This document shows positions 11,388 to 23,839 of a stretch of 64,000 bases of DNA, one piece after another (positions within the stretch are counted from its first letter, which is position 1; each line of letters opens with the position of its first letter). The stretch is taken from assembly GCA_020091685.1 (NCBI GenBank), contig CM034594.1, positions 6,012,403 to 6,076,402 on the forward strand, read 5' to 3'. The translations under genes were made by a program, and so were the position numbers. The DNA comes from Lutjanus erythropterus (lineage: Eukaryota > Chordata > Actinopteri > Lutjaniformes > Lutjanidae). The notes under the pieces were generated by a model. That model was given only the letters and a program-made list of their open reading frames with translations. It had not been told where the DNA came from and ran no database searches.

Positions 11388-11416
<29 letters not shown>
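11375..11416. repeat. Interrupted (CA)n microsatellite
   Basis: CA repeats with one GAGA interruption. The uninterrupted part is about 27 bp. Confidence 0.9.
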
Positions 11417-11418
<2 letters not shown>

Positions 11419-11469
11419 GAAAAATTGTGGTGCTTTTGAATGCAGTAATTATGTTTACAATTTTCTAAT

Positions 11470-11580
11470 ATTAAATTGATTAAGACAATTAAGTAAATTT
11501 GCCACGTATAGAGGCCGTTGTGATCATTACTATCGCTCTAATTTCAGTCACATTATTAAAGGATAATTGATCCATGTATA
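11470..11580. promoter_or_regulatory. Candidate conserved noncoding element (short)
   Basis: Contains TTAAATTGATTAAGAC, GACAATTAAG, CGCTCTAATTTCAG and AAGGATAATTGATCC. Several TAAT/ATTA cores lie in non-repetitive sequence. Confidence 0.35.
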
Positions 11581-12640
11581 TACCTTAATCCAACTACTAC
11601 AATAGCAACATGAGGACCATTACAGTGGAGGGAAACTGTGATGGTCTACTATACTGCAGAGGTGGAATCTTTACCAAGAGCGTATTCATGAGTATTCACA
11701 CCTGAGAGCAACCTAAACAACAACTGCCTGACATCACTGGCTACTGAATGACTTAACTGCTTCAGTTAGGGGTTAAATGTCTTGGCCTATAGCGTTTCAG
11801 TGGAGGTGTTAATCAATACTATCCAAACCAGTCTCGCAACTTTTACATTACATTAACACCAGAAACATGGGGGTGGCAGAAAAAAAATGTATTCTAAACT
11901 ATAATGACTCTTTTTTTTCCCAAGATTTGCAAATTGATTTTTGGATTCCTAAATCATTTTTTTATTTGTAAAAATAACTAGCACTTAGTCAGCTTAATGA
12001 CTGTTAGCTTAATGCTAACAAATAATGGGAATTCTCACTGACATGCTTTGACAGCATTGTGTTAATATTAACACAACAAACAGATATGTGATTTACTTCA
12101 AATGAAAGGACATATATGTGCTCATACTTCCAGGCATATATTTCCTCTGATCTGTGAAAACAACAAATAGCTGCTGACTTCACATTGTTAACTCACTACA
12201 GCAATCACAAAGGGTCAAAACTCAAACTCAAAATTCACAGTTGGAATTACAGCTACCACTTGGAAGAGAAACTGCATGCCAGGGGAGAGCAGCACATATA
12301 TTTATACTTTTTATTTTATCTATTGTTCACTACTTGATGAGCAGGAACAGCTTCGCATAGAACTTTACTTCAGTAAGTATTTATATATTTTCATTTCACG
12401 TTTCATTCTATTATACATTTTATTTACCACTTTTATATGCAGTCCATCCAGTTCAAGGTTTTGAAATTACAGTTTGAGTTCAGTTTCCTGTATGAAGGAT
12501 GTTAATTTAAAGGTTCTCATTTGTGGTGTGGGCAATTTTCAGAGGCCCTATTCATCTTATTTTATTATTATATTTTGGAAACATCAGCAACAATCTGTGT
12601 GTATGATTAATTTTTTTCACATGGTCTAACTGAAAAAGCA
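11581..12640. other. Unremarkable AT-rich intronic sequence
   Basis: No repeats with clear ends, no coding potential and no obvious regulatory cluster. Short inverted TTAGCTTAATGCTAAC-like stretches near 12000 look like chance. Confidence 0.4.
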
Positions 12641-12644
12641 AACA

Positions 12645-13690
12645 AAAATCGCAGTAAATCGTAATATCGAATCACAGTGCTTTAGAATTGCAATACATTT
12701 TTAATCTGCATCCAAGTATTGTGATAGTATTGAATTGGCAGATAAGTATATGGTCAAAGGAGTCATAAGCTTCGGCCCAATGACTTGGGGCCGGAAAAGG
12801 TTCATGCAGGGCAAGTTGAAGTTTCACTTATAAGAAGTTGCTTTTCTCAAGAGGAACAGAGTTCAGAACTACTTCAAATCAGTTCAATGTGGCTTTTAGA
12901 CCTAAAGCATGACTTTACAGAGGATGTCATCCCATCTAGCGGTCTAACCGTATTATGAGACACTCTGCTAACCCTAACCCGCTCACACAAAAAAGTGCTC
13001 CCCTCTCCTGTGTCTCCTCTTCATTTGCTCATAACAGAGGGCGCTGAAAACAGTGACAGAAGTAATATTGTCCGTCCCACTACCAAATTTTCATAACGCG
13101 CAAGTGTAGAATAAGTTTGAGTTTTATGAGAAAGATGAGAAACACTGCGGCGAGTCATTTATGCAAAACATGTCTGACAGCAAAGTACAGAGCCACGAGT
13201 CTGACCCACAGAGACGTCATGTGACTGTGAGAGCAGGTAACATGGAGCATCACTGTTCCTCCACACTGATCAAAACCACAGCACTCTTCATATGAAACAG
13301 AGCAGCACATCATCTTACTGCAGAAATACTGATAATTTAAACAGTTTCAAAGTTTGTTCACAGATTCTCATTTAGGCTACAGGATCTCATTTACATGTGA
13401 GACTCATAATAAGATGTTAACACCACTGTAATGTCTCCTTCTCTCTGTCTACTATTGTTATATTTAGTAAAACTATCAGTATGTCTTTTTGCAACTCATA
13501 TCACTCTACACATACAGCGTTAATTAAATCAAAATGTAAAGATTCACACTTTGCATTGTCTTGTATTGCATTATATTGAATCGCATCATGACAGAGCTGA
13601 ATCATATCGAACCGAATCGTTGGCCATTTAAAAATTTCTAAGATATATCGTATTACTGAACATGTATCAAGATACGAATCGAATCAGTCT
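12645..13690. mobile_element. Possible foldback/hAT-like element with degenerate inverted arms
   Basis: The left arm (12645-12740) has ATCGCAGTAAATCGTAATAT and GAATTGCAATACATT. The right arm (13550-13690) has TTGTATTGCATTATATTG, GAATCGCATCATGAC and GATACGAATCGAATC. The right arm read in reverse complement resembles the left arm at low identity. Ends and superfamily are uncertain, and there is no transposase frame. Confidence 0.45.
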
Positions 13691-15515
13691 CAGTCAGCGA
13701 GATAAACAGCCCTACTGCTTATATATTGCTTATCACAGGTTTCAGTGTGTTTGTGTCCAGCACAGACTTCTCTGTTTCATCTGCTCACTGCTCTGTGACT
13801 GTAGTGAGCTAACGCTGGCTAACATCAACTTTTACTGTAGATGACTCTCTAACGTCAAGTGCTGTGGGTTTTAGTTGTTTGTTTGTTGTTTGACAGTTGT
13901 TTCTTGCACAGATCTCCCAAGTGGAGACGAATTATGTAATGACATTTCATAGTGCTTGATTTTATTCAAACAAAACGGACAGCAGTCTAAGCAAGCGATG
14001 TGACTTGGACTATGGACTGTGACTGCCATCAGATGATGGTGTGGTTAGCTACTTCCTAAACACAGAGAGCCTGGAAGGGTGCGTTTGATTTACTGTTCCC
14101 ATCCACGCCAAATTTATGGACTGCCTCACAAGATGCTGTTTATATCTGGCAAGGACATATAAGAACAACAACAATAATAACAATAAGGATGATGGCATCC
14201 CTACAATGTACTGTGCTCTTTGATTAGATTAAAATGTAAATATTTACCTAAAGTTTTTTAGTGTAAAGGAAGGATTGAAATGTATATCTACCATTAAGTG
14301 TTACATTTCTCTCACTGTTCTATCTCTATCACTGTTCTAAATTTGCTTAAATGTCAGAAATTGTTCAGTTATGGCCTTGTTCAACTTGTAACCATCTTTC
14401 GCACAGTATTGTGAAATAAGTCATCATCCTTATCCTAAAATCTAAACAGCAGCAGGTTGAATATGGCAGCAAGTGCAGCTCCACCTTGTATCATCAAAAA
14501 GAAAATCAGTTGTGTATGGCAGTACTTTGAGGCAGATGATCAGGTGACTAATATAATAAACTTAAAAAAGCCACTAATGCAAACTGTACCATCAAACTTT
14601 TTAGGCAAAAGGAGGAAACACTTCCATGTTAGTGTGAGTAGCACTACGTTTCAACTTACATTCAAAATTCAGCTGCAGAAATTACTCTGCTCTCTATTAT
14701 TTTCTCCATAACAGTTCCAGGCCCAGATCCAGCTTGTGGCATAACTACGTTGATGTTCTTGCTATCGACCAGGCCAGACAGAGCAGTTGTACAATGTACC
14801 TACACAAAATACATGTCTGATGCACCTCAGTGAACCACAATGAGAAAAATAGAACTAAATGTATAATATAAGCAAAATTTTAAGGCAATTCCAGTTGGAC
14901 AGAATGCTTTGGACTTCATGAAGGAAGTTTTCGCAGTACATGGTTTTAGGGTTGTTGGTTTCTTTTCCAAAAGCATCTGTGCTACTTAACAAAAAAAGAT
15001 TTTTCCACATACAAGAACTGTTTGCTCTCAATATCAAAACACAATTGTTGGATGCACAAACATAATCACCAGTAAACAAAACAACCTGCAGTTACATAAA
15101 GTTACTCTTGTAGTTGCAGCCAGTTGCCTGCTACTGAAAGCTCCAAAAACTTGACAAAGGCGGAGAGCAGCCTTCACTAAAACACAGCAAGCTACCACAT
15201 AGTACAAAGTTAACTACATCAACTCCACTTGTACTTACATTGTGCCCCAATCTACTTACACTGACAAATCCAGGGCTTACATTACACTGAAATAAGCAGC
15301 GGATATTGGCAGAATGGGTTTACCCAGGCATTGTTTTAACTGGGCTTTTCTGAGGGAATTTTCTGGCCTACTGTTTAAGAAAGAAAATATTGAGGACAAA
15401 AATAAAGTAGTTGTTGTTGGCCACCGTCTTCAGGAGAAGGAGTTCAGGAGGATTCAGGGGGGTGTTAAGATGATTTGTAGGCCTTTTCTCCTATCAGATC
15501 ATCTAAAATGTGAGT
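13691..15515. other. Intronic sequence without supported genes
   Basis: AT-rich unique sequence with several moderately complex stretches (13985-14160, 14700-14830, 15080-15290) but no recognisable repeat ends, splice-bounded frames or clustered motifs. Confidence 0.4.
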
Positions 15516-15517
15516 GA

Positions 15518-15960
15518 TTACACCGGTAATCAGCTGCAAGCCGACACTGGCACAGGCTGCGTTTAAGAGATAAAGGGTGAGCGACTAAAAGGCAGAGAAT
15601 GAGAGACCTGTGAGAGAGACAACAGAAAGGAGGAGGAGAGGAGGAAGAAGAAGGTGGCAGATTATTTCTCAATACAATCACATGCCAGGATGGCCATTCT
15701 CCCTCTCCTTCAGCTTTTCTTTCTCCCTCTCTCTGTCTCTCTCATACACTCTTTCTATTCAGAGATCCGTTTGTGCTTGGCCAAACAAATAGCTGACACT
15801 GCCTCATCAAAGCTTTGGATTGGCAGCCCGGGCCAAGTGGGGCTGTTGACAAGCGAGGGCAGTGAAAGCAGCGGAGGAGAGGAAAAGAGCAAGACAGAAA
15901 GAGAGACAACAGAAATCCCTGCCGTAATTCCCCAAGCTGTAATCCACTGGGTTTAATGGT
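15518..15960. promoter_or_regulatory. Candidate conserved noncoding region in two parts
   Basis: The first part (15518-15585) has GATTACACCGGTAATCAGC, a near-palindrome around ACCGGT. The second (15655-15960) has AGATTATTTCTCAATACAAT, AAAGCTTTGGATTGGCAG, CTGCCGTAATTCCCC and AAGCTGTAATCCACTGGG. GA-rich (15590-15655) and CT-rich (15700-15760) tracts separate the parts. Confidence 0.38.
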
Positions 15961-15962
15961 TA

Positions 15963-15968
15963 GTGTGT

Positions 15969-15999
<31 letters not shown>
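15963..15999. repeat. (GT)n microsatellite, one interruption
   Basis: GT dinucleotides with a single GA interruption. A second shorter (GT)n run lies at 16047-16071. Confidence 0.93.
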
Positions 16000-16046
16000 G
16001 GGATTATACATTTATCATGAATGCTCATCCTTGCTCTCATACTGGT

Positions 16047-16071
16047 GTGTATGTGTGTGTGTGTGTGTGTG
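16047..16071. repeat. (GT)n microsatellite
   Basis: A short run of GT dinucleotides, 25 bp, with one AT near its start. Confidence 0.88.
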
Positions 16072-16650
16072 AGGAGAAAAGCCAGCTTGTATAGAAGGCC
16101 CAACAATGCCGGCTGAGGGATTTAAACCCTCGTTCTCTATCATATAACACCATATCCTGGCCAATTCAGAATAACGACTGCCCTATTCACTGTGGCTGAT
16201 CCTGTAGATTAGTCCTGATCTGGAGACACCCCCAACACACACACACTTAAACTCTCCCCCTCACCTCTAACACTTGTCAAACATACTGTACATTCTGTCA
16301 GAATTGAGGATTCCCTTGTGTATCTCTCTCTCACGACTCATCAACTGGTCCCAGCAGGAGTAATCAAGACTCCCGTAAGCTTTTATAAACATAAACTCTA
16401 TCAGCTCAAGGTCAAAGGTCATACCTGGCTCTGTAAAACCCGAGCAGAAATGGGGATTAAAAGGGTTGTCGCTATTAGAAATAAGATTACACATCTAATT
16501 CACTACTGCTGCTCAACTAATCTCAGATAGAGACTGTACATAGATGACAGACATGTGATCAATGTAGAAGCCAGAAAACCAGAGGTTGAGAGTACAGGTG
16601 CTGGCAGAGCAAAATAGAGCCACATATTTAATACAAACGTATTTGTATGT

Positions 16651-16765
16651 AGGGTTGGGCATTGTTTGGGTATTTTCAGATCCCAGTACCATACTTTTAA
16701 CATGGTCCTGGTGTCTGAACAGCCCATACTTAAAATATAGAAGCAGAATATGACAGCTGGCAATA
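16651..16765. mobile_element. Truncated MITE end (AGGGTTGGGCATTG type)
   Basis: AGGGTTGGGCATTGTTTGGG followed by GATCCCAGTACCATAC resembles the GGGATGGGTATCG ends of the element at 39932. Only one end is recognisable. Confidence 0.45.
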
Positions 16766-17343
16766 TTAAAGAATGACTTTTTTGATGGTTCAGGTAAATG
16801 TGGACTTGAAATTGAACAATATATTAACTACTTTAAGTTAATTTTCCAATTGACCATCACCATCCCATCCATTGGTGATTGGTGATATATTCATCCAATC
16901 TCCCAACCCTAATCCCCACCAGGCAACAGATGGTGAAGCACCTACTGCAAGGCCACCACAACTGCCAGATGCGACCAGTGTTTTTTTTTCAAAGTTCTGC
17001 AAACTTTTCAATTTTCAAATTGATTTCAAACTTAAGCAGTTGCTGATCACTTGCAGCCAATTAAGAAGAGTGAGAAGTCAGCTGTCAATGGTCGTATAAA
17101 AGAGCAGTCAACAAATAGAATAACTGCCTCACAGTTGTATGACGCCACCAACCAGACAAGTTATAGTTTATGTCCATGTCTGCTCAGTCTTATAAAATGT
17201 ATGCAGTGAAGACTCTGATGGATATTGCAAAAGGATATTAAGTGTGAAGTTCTCATTACAATGTTCAGTTTGTGTTGAAACTGTTTTAGAGAGGTGTTGC
17301 ATTTACTTAATTGATTATTTTGGAGGATGAAGTTTGTGTATGA

Positions 17344-17854
17344 GGCTAGAACAGTGACAAAGTCTGACATCAAAAATAGAATTTGGCTTTGAAAACAAAA
17401 CCTGAAATGAAAAATAAACACTAGCATTGAAACACTCATGCCGAGTCACCTTGAGTCCAGTGTGACATTTTCTTATTAGTATGCAGATATCAAAATCACT
17501 TGTCCTTCCCCTAAAACGCCAACTCTCCACACCAAAACAGTTCTGGTGAAAGGTGAACCTTAAGACCACTGAAAAAAACTGACAGTTTAGAGAATAATCC
17601 TGTTAATGAAAAAGGACAGACATGAAGAAAAAAATCAGAAGGCTGACACTCAAATACAAAAAAATTTGAATAAAATGAAATAATTTTTAATGTTTTCAGT
17701 AAAACTTTTCTCTGTGCCAATACTGGTTTCGGTGCCAATACAACTTTTTCCAATACAAGTGTTTCAATGCCAATGTTTCCTGTTTCACTTCACGTTTTGT
17801 TTTCAATGCCAAATTTTATTTTCAATGCCAAAATTGAATGTCACTCTTCTAGCC
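17344..17854. mobile_element. Foldback element with about 90-bp inverted arms
   Basis: The left arm 17344-17433 contains GGCTAGAACAGTGACA, TTTGAAAACAAAACCTGAAA and GCATTGAAACACT. The right arm 17762-17854 contains the complement: GTTTCAATGCCAATG, TTTTGTTTTCAATGCC and TGTCACTCTTCTAGCC. The arms pair in order across a roughly 330-bp loop. The right arm has an extra internal duplication of TTTTCAATGCCAAA. No coding capacity. Confidence 0.75.
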
Positions 17855-18575
17855 CCATTATGGTGGTACTGTGTACTGTACTGTGTTACAACAAACAGCC
17901 CTCAAGCCCTATTATTTTCTGAGGTGGTACATGATGTAAAAGGTTTGAAAAACATTGGTTTAGAGACTGTTTTTGTTCATCGGTGTGGATGTGCACATTG
18001 TTATCATTATATTTATTGTTCTTGGTGTAGACAGCCCTTAAAACACATCAGCAACAAGAACATTTTTCACTTTAATTAAAGATGAACATTTGAGCATTTT
18101 TAAGACTTCAGGGGCTCAACTCAAAGTTCACAAGACAACTAATGGTTGCTGTGACCTTTCAGGTATGCGACTGTCACTATTACCTCTAGGCCACTTGTGG
18201 AGCTTAAATCTGGCCTTTAGATAGCTAAAATGTGTCCACAAAGCCGAAGATCAGGATAGGTTTAGTCTGAGTATGAACAGAGCTGATCGCATCAATCTCT
18301 GCCCTGGAGTCTGCAGCCTGGTTTGGCTTTGGCTTTGTCCATTGGCTCTGAAAAGACATGAATCAAACTGAGGGAGACAGATTAGCCTTTGGTAACAAGG
18401 AATAATGTTCAAGACATCAGAAAAACATACTTTCGCCATCAGCAGATACAGGCCCGGACATCTTTCTTTTAAGCTAACACGCACTAATTCATGGTGCGCA
18501 CAAATGTACATTTACTGAACATGTGTCCTGCAGATGTAGTAGCTATGAAAAAGGCCCTGTTCAGTGTGTGTATAC
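17855..18575. other. Unremarkable intronic sequence
   Basis: Unique AT-rich sequence with no repeat ends or motif clusters. Confidence 0.4.
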
Positions 18576-18577
18576 GA

Positions 18578-18593
18578 CAGAGAGGGAGAGGGA

Positions 18594-18643
<50 letters not shown>
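18578..18643. repeat. (GA)n microsatellite with GGA variants
   Basis: GAGGGAGAGG variants lead into an uninterrupted (AG)n run of more than 40 bp. The Arg/Glu and Ser/Leu ORFs across it are artefacts. Confidence 0.95.
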
Positions 18644-18645
<2 letters not shown>

Positions 18646-18794
18646 AACATGGAGAGACAAGAAATACCTGAAGAATGCAAATATATGAGCAGAAGAAAGA
18701 AGGGAAATTAAATGAACATTAATTCTCCCACAGCAATTCCCTCTTCTCAGCACGAGGAGATGAAAGAGGAGCAATGTACTTTCTGATATTTATT

Positions 18795-18965
18795 TCTCCT
18801 TAAACACACGGCTGGAGTTCTGGTCTGCAAGACGGGGCCCTGGCTGGGAGGGAGACCGGTACCCAGGGGCCCCTTATTGCCTGGTTTACTAATTAGGCAG
18901 AAATATGCAAGATTGGGCCAATGGAGGATTAATTAACTGTTTATTTCTCTTCACCCCTCTGTTGG
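18795..18965. promoter_or_regulatory. Candidate conserved noncoding element
   Basis: Complex block with GGTTTACTAATTAGGC near 18882, AAATATGCAAG near 18901, GGGCCAATGG near 18915 and AGGATTAATTAACTG near 18926, the last two being CCAAT-like and homeodomain-type. It is preceded by a GC-rich part with ACCGGTACCC. Confidence 0.42.
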
Positions 18966-19461
18966 AACCACTAGATTTGGGCTGCAGAGGGAGAGAGGAA
19001 GAAAGGACAAAGTGTTGGGTGCGGCATCTTGTACAAATGAGCAATTTAGATGGGTGTAAATGTGTGTGTGCATGCGTGCGTGTGGCCTACTGTAAATAAT
19101 GTGACAGTGCCGCCCTTTTGAATGAGCGAGGGTGGATGTCTCTGTCATCAGCCCCCTGTGCTGCACAGACGAGGGCTATTTGAGTTGTTATGTCTGAGCA
19201 TGGATAGCACATGCAATGCCAGGACTTAATGAAAAAGACATGAAAGGACAGTGTAAGACCAGGGACGTACGGGCAAAGAATACAGTATGTGTTGGGAAGA
19301 AGTGACCACATGGACTAACAGCCAACAGAGATGAATCTGCCAGCTGATTTATGAGTTGTGCTCTCTAGCAACTCTGTGATTACAGCAGCGGCAGAGTCAA
19401 ACTGAACACAGACTTTGGGGGAAAAAAAAAAAACACTATTCAAGTTTTTGTCCAACCTCTA

Positions 19462-19706
19462 CAGAAGAGTATTAAAGCCAAGTAAAAGGGGAAAAAATAA
19501 TTTTGCATGTAAAGGACCAAGTTGAAATGATGAGAATAAAGTCAAATTTTAAGTATTAGTGCCAGGCATAAGAAAAAATAAACCAGAGGAGAATGTCAAG
19601 AATAGAGTTGAAACGGTATATCGATTTTATTCTCAACATTGCGACTTTATTCTCAAAATGCAAAATAAAAGAAAATCTGGCCTTGCCTGGCCCTAATACT
19701 CTTCCA
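19462..19706. mobile_element. Short MITE with inverted ends (GAAGAGTATTA)
   Basis: The left end CAGAAGAGTATTAAAGCCAAG and the right end CCTGGCCCTAATACTCTTCC are inverted repeats. The interior carries GAGAATAAAGTC and ATTTTATTCTCAAC motifs, as in common teleost MITEs of this type. About 245 bp, no ORF. Confidence 0.75.
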
Positions 19707-21140
19707 TAAACTTCTGTGTAACCATAGCCTGCATCACCAGCTGGCTTATAATTCTAAATCAACAAACATCAATCAATCCATGATTTCTTGCATGGCAATC
19801 ACATAAAAAACAATAATTTAATACAAATCTGAAACACATGAAATTGTAACAGTTGAATTTTACCAGGAAACATCCAGAGTACTTAGCTAGAAAGAGTTCA
19901 GTGGCACACAGAGGCTTTATGAACTTCAGAGGTCGCAGGATGGTCTGTTATTGGATGGCACTCAGAATACAAAGGTGCTGAGTTAATGGAATTAATTTCA
20001 TGAGAGATGTTCGTGGATTTTTCCGCCTGTCTTTCTCTAGAATTTAGGTTTCTTATATGAACAGCTGAGAAAAGCACTGAAAGATTATATATTTACTTAT
20101 ATTATAGATTTAGATTTAGACCTTTATCTTACTGGCATTTGTTGACTACATTTTCATTGTACTGTATAACATGTGTTAATTAAAGGATCTCCTGGACATA
20201 TTTCTTGTCAAGAGCCATTAGAAGTAAAAACTTTCACAAACAGAGGTTGACTGATTGATTGGTTTGGCCGATCAGCCAAAAATTGTTGGAACTTGGGTCT
20301 GATGGCCGATGGCTGTGTTGCCTCCACCAGTCATGCAATATGTCAATCCGTTTAGAGCCAATCAATTTTTATCAAAATAGCTAATCTTCAAAAACTTGCT
20401 ATAACTAATGAATTCATTGAGATACATGAAAACAGATACAGGTATTCAGGAGTATTCACTGAGCTTATGTATTAAAATTGCATTGCGTTTCACCTCTAAG
20501 GGGTGCCACAAATGCATAAAAGGTTATATCTCATAACTGGCTACATGGAAATTCATTTTGTATTATCTCGGGTCGTGACTCAGTCGATGCATGAAATTTT
20601 GTAATGATTGATTAAAGTGGGCATGACTTACTACAAAGAATCTAAACTTCTACACATTTCACAACCCAAACTTACTTTAAATAATATCCCTCATTTCCTA
20701 CAGAAATTATTTTTTAGCACGTCCACTAAATTGTGACAAAAGTTTGCCTCACTGCGAACCGGCAGTCAATTCGGATGTCTGTCACTCTGTCATATTTTTC
20801 AAAATATTCTAAATCAATTAACATCTATAGCTCCATAACTCTAAATTCAAGTGCTACTAAAATCAACACAGACATTCTGCAGACAGTCGATACCGTGTTT
20901 GAAATTGTGTTCAGATCTGTCAAATGGTGAGTCCATAGTGATATTGAATTTCTTGCTGTAGTTTTTATTGTATGCACAACATTTTCTTGTTTTGCTTAAT
21001 GTTCAATCAAACATCACCAAAAATATTAGACAATATTCCTGAGTAAAACCAGTAAAATCATGTGGGGGTTTTTTTGTTTGTTTTTTTTGAGAACTTTATC
21101 ACCAACATGCCTCCACATGTGAGAAGGTGTGGAGGAACCA
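19707..21140. other. Intronic sequence, mostly unremarkable
   Basis: AT-rich. A fragment near 20245-20335 (ACAGAGGTTGACTGATTG, TTTGGCCGATCAGCC, GATGGCCGATGG) resembles the GGCCGAT-rich ends of the element at 35173 and may be a decayed relative. Nothing else stands out. Confidence 0.4.
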
Positions 21141-21147
21141 TATTGTC

Positions 21148-21260
21148 TCAGAAGTGTAGTGCGTACGTCACTCTCTCTAAGGATTGAAAGGTCAAGGGTT
21201 CAAACCCCCTCATGGCTAAGTCCCACTTACTAATAATGTGGCAATGACTGTGTGTTGTGT
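21148..21260 (+). mobile_element. tRNA-like SINE remnant (tentative)
   Basis: A perfect RNA polymerase III box B-like GGTTCAAACCC (21197-21207) follows a degenerate box A-like stretch starting TGTCTCAGAAG. The spacing suits a tRNA-derived head. The remainder is decayed and no functional tRNA fold is evident. Confidence 0.4.
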
Positions 21261-21599
21261 GTCTCATCAATGCTGGTTTCTTACAGGCATCTAACAGCTA
21301 TATTTATTGTGTTTGATATTCATTTCAACAGTTATCCAGTTCCTTATAAAGTCAAAGATTGTTTTTCCTACTGTGTTGGACTATGGTCTTTTTCTTGCAC
21401 AAACTATCATTATTATATCAGCATTTAAATATACACTATCAGTTAATCTCCAATAGACAGGACACAGTTAATGCTCTGGTTTTACCTGTGAGATAGAGCG
21501 TAGGAGATAGAGACAGAAGCATGTAACAGCAGAGAGAACAGAAAAATAATGAGCTGAGTGTGTGTGATTGTTAGCTGGGGAAGGGTAACAGCACAATCT

Positions 21600-21905
21600 G
21601 TACAAAATTAGGACTCCATTAGAAGTTTGAAACAACTCATGACTTCCATCTGTTCCTGAGGCCGGGAACGTGAGATTGGAGACGACAGGTGTCTAAATGT
21701 TTATCAGCCGTGCCGCGTTTATTCCTGTGTCTCTGAGTTAGGAGAAAAAATGACCCACACTAATCTAATTCAAACTAACATTCACTTTGAAAGGTTGCTG
21801 GTGTGGCAGGAGTAAAACACATGCTGTTCAAACCCATTGGAGTCATTACAATACGTGCCTTGGCATGCAGAATTTAACTCTTCAGCACCGTGAGAATAAA
21901 CACAA
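21600..21905. promoter_or_regulatory. Candidate conserved noncoding element
   Basis: Complex stretch with AAATTAGGACTCCATTAG, TGAGGCCGGGAACG, TCAGCCGTGCCGCG, CACTAATCTAATTC and TGGAGTCATTACAATACG. CpGs and TAAT cores coexist in non-repetitive sequence. Confidence 0.35.
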
Positions 21906-22622
21906 ATGTAAGCATATGCACACATGCTAATGCATCAACCTTCCAAAAGAAGGTCATAATATGTAACTAACACTTAAATAATCAGCGTGCAAAAGTATGT
22001 TGACACCAAATTAATTCCAGATTTGAAATAAGTAATATGTTAATAATGAGTAAGTAGTAATAGAAGTATAATAAGTTCTTCCAGTCCAGGACATTCGGGC
22101 TTAAATGTGCGTCTGTATTCGAGTTATAGGCTTGTTGTCTCTATTTGAAACTGTGACTACGGTTTGAGTCCAGCAGAGTTTGCACACACTTGAATTTGTG
22201 TATTTAACTGATGACCGCTCATATTCAGTCATGCATTTGAATTAATTACAGAGCAACAAATGCTGGGTTTTCATCAGCAGTAACTTGACAAGACTCCTGT
22301 ACAGCTGAAAATGAACATGAAACAGTAAAATAAAGCAGAAATATGAAAGCACAAACAGCGACGCAGGAGAAAAACTAAACTTCGAGTTTGAAGCTAGAAA
22401 AAAGCTTAACACACAGATATGATAAAACACCTTTGTCTCAGCTCTCCTGCACACTCATGATATGAATCTCGGCTTTCCAGTGCACATCAGAAAAAATAAA
22501 CAAATAAAGAGAAAGGCAATTGTGTGTGCTGGCAATGAGAAAAGGGTCAATCACCTGTTTTTAGCAAGTTTACCTGCATTTCAAAAACCTACATAAGCAT
22601 GCTAATTTTGGTGTAAAAACTA

Positions 22623-23109
22623 AGGCTGCACAATTAAATACAATATTAACAAAACTGCAATTTGGCTAAGTTCAATATCCAAATCACAGAACCAGAGCCA
22701 AATTGCAAGTTTTTGATAAAGGAAAATGCCTGAGAAAACAGCATTATAATAAAGTGCTTCGTTCTCCAGAAACACAGAAAACATGTTTGTTTGGCAGAGA
22801 CCTCAACAAATGATTTGATAGTTTGTTAGTTTTTTTCAATAAAAATGAAAATTGTAATGCAAAAATGATTGTTCCGACTAACTGTATCACAATTTCAGTC
22901 TAAATAATTGCAATATGACTTTAAAAGAAATACTGTGCAACACCAAGTAAAGATTTGTAGGTCAGGGCACCTCTGCAGCACTACTTGTTGTTTTGTCACA
23001 CATTTACCTTTTCAAAAAAAAAAAAAAAAATGCAGCTTTTACAATCTGGACTTTGCATTTGGCCATTTGTCACTTTCAATAATATTTGGATAAATTGTGC
23101 AGCAGTCCT
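22623..23109. mobile_element. Non-autonomous DNA element with GGCTGCACAATTA ends
   Basis: The left end AGGCTGCACAATTAAAT and the right end TAAATTGTGCAGCAGTCC are inverted. Inside are ATTGCAATATGAC and AAAATTGTAATGC blocks typical of teleost elements of this group. A poly(A) tract occurs around 23014-23030. Confidence 0.7.
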
Positions 23110-23489
23110 GGTCACAATGTAAAAATGCAGCCTGGATCTGAGCATTTAGCAGGGGAGGTAAATGCAAGTGACTGTTGGTCAGTAAATGAAGGGAAGAACA
23201 GCAAATGTTTGAGGTAAATTTGAGTCAAGCATGATTAAAATGGTCTCAAGTCAGGACTTAAAAATAATGCCCTTGAAAATCTTCTCATTTCTCAAGAAGA
23301 TCATCTCAAGTTATTTTTTTCAGTATCTGCTATAAGATATCAGCCTGTGCTATAAAATCTACGAGCTATATCATAATCTCCACCTGCCACGCCAACGTTT
23401 TAACCCCTTCTTTCTCTTAACCTGTAAATCAGCCCCTTTCCCTAATCCACCTCCACATTGCACCCCCCGGGGGGAAGCAATCGCTCACT

Positions 23490-23700
23490 GTTGAGGTATT
23501 TTACACAGATTTGTTGCCAATTTGTTGCTTTCCTGTGGAAAAAGTAAATGTAATAATGAGGCGGGTGAAATTCATTAAACATGTGTATGAAATACTTTTC
23601 AAGTGCAAGAGGAAGATTCATGGGGATGTTCATACGGTGCATAATCATGCCTCCCGTCTGCACAGCCTGCGATGGCATAAAACATTTAATCTGGGATGAA
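23490..23700. promoter_or_regulatory. Strong candidate conserved noncoding element
   Basis: Dense complex sequence with TTGTTGCCAATTTGTTGC, AAAGTAAATGTAATAATGAG near 23542, GAAATTCATTAAACATG, GTGCATAATCATGCC near 23637 and CATAAAACATTTAATC. It has no repeats and ends sharply at a CT-rich tract (23705-23830). The overlapping 78- and 62-codon ORFs lack domains. Confidence 0.5.
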
Positions 23701-23839
23701 CACTTTCTGTCGCTTTCTCTCTCTCTTTGGACCCTCTCCCTCTAAACACCCCCCACCCTTCCTCCCTCCTCTCCTCCCTCCTCCTGCGACCTTCTATCTT
23801 TCTTTCTCTCTCTCGATCTCTCTCTGTGACTGCCAGAAA

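Noticed and set aside
16113..16175. tRNA-like box B (GGTTTAAATCC on the minus strand)
   Set aside because: No box A or element body; too short to support a SINE.
18484..18774. Ser-Leu and Arg-Glu repeat ORFs
   Set aside because: Translation of the (GA)n array. Tempting as an RS/RE-type domain next to an RSRC1 context, but they are simple-sequence artefacts without exon borders.
21148..21225. Functional tRNA gene
   Set aside because: Good box B only; no cloverleaf seen.
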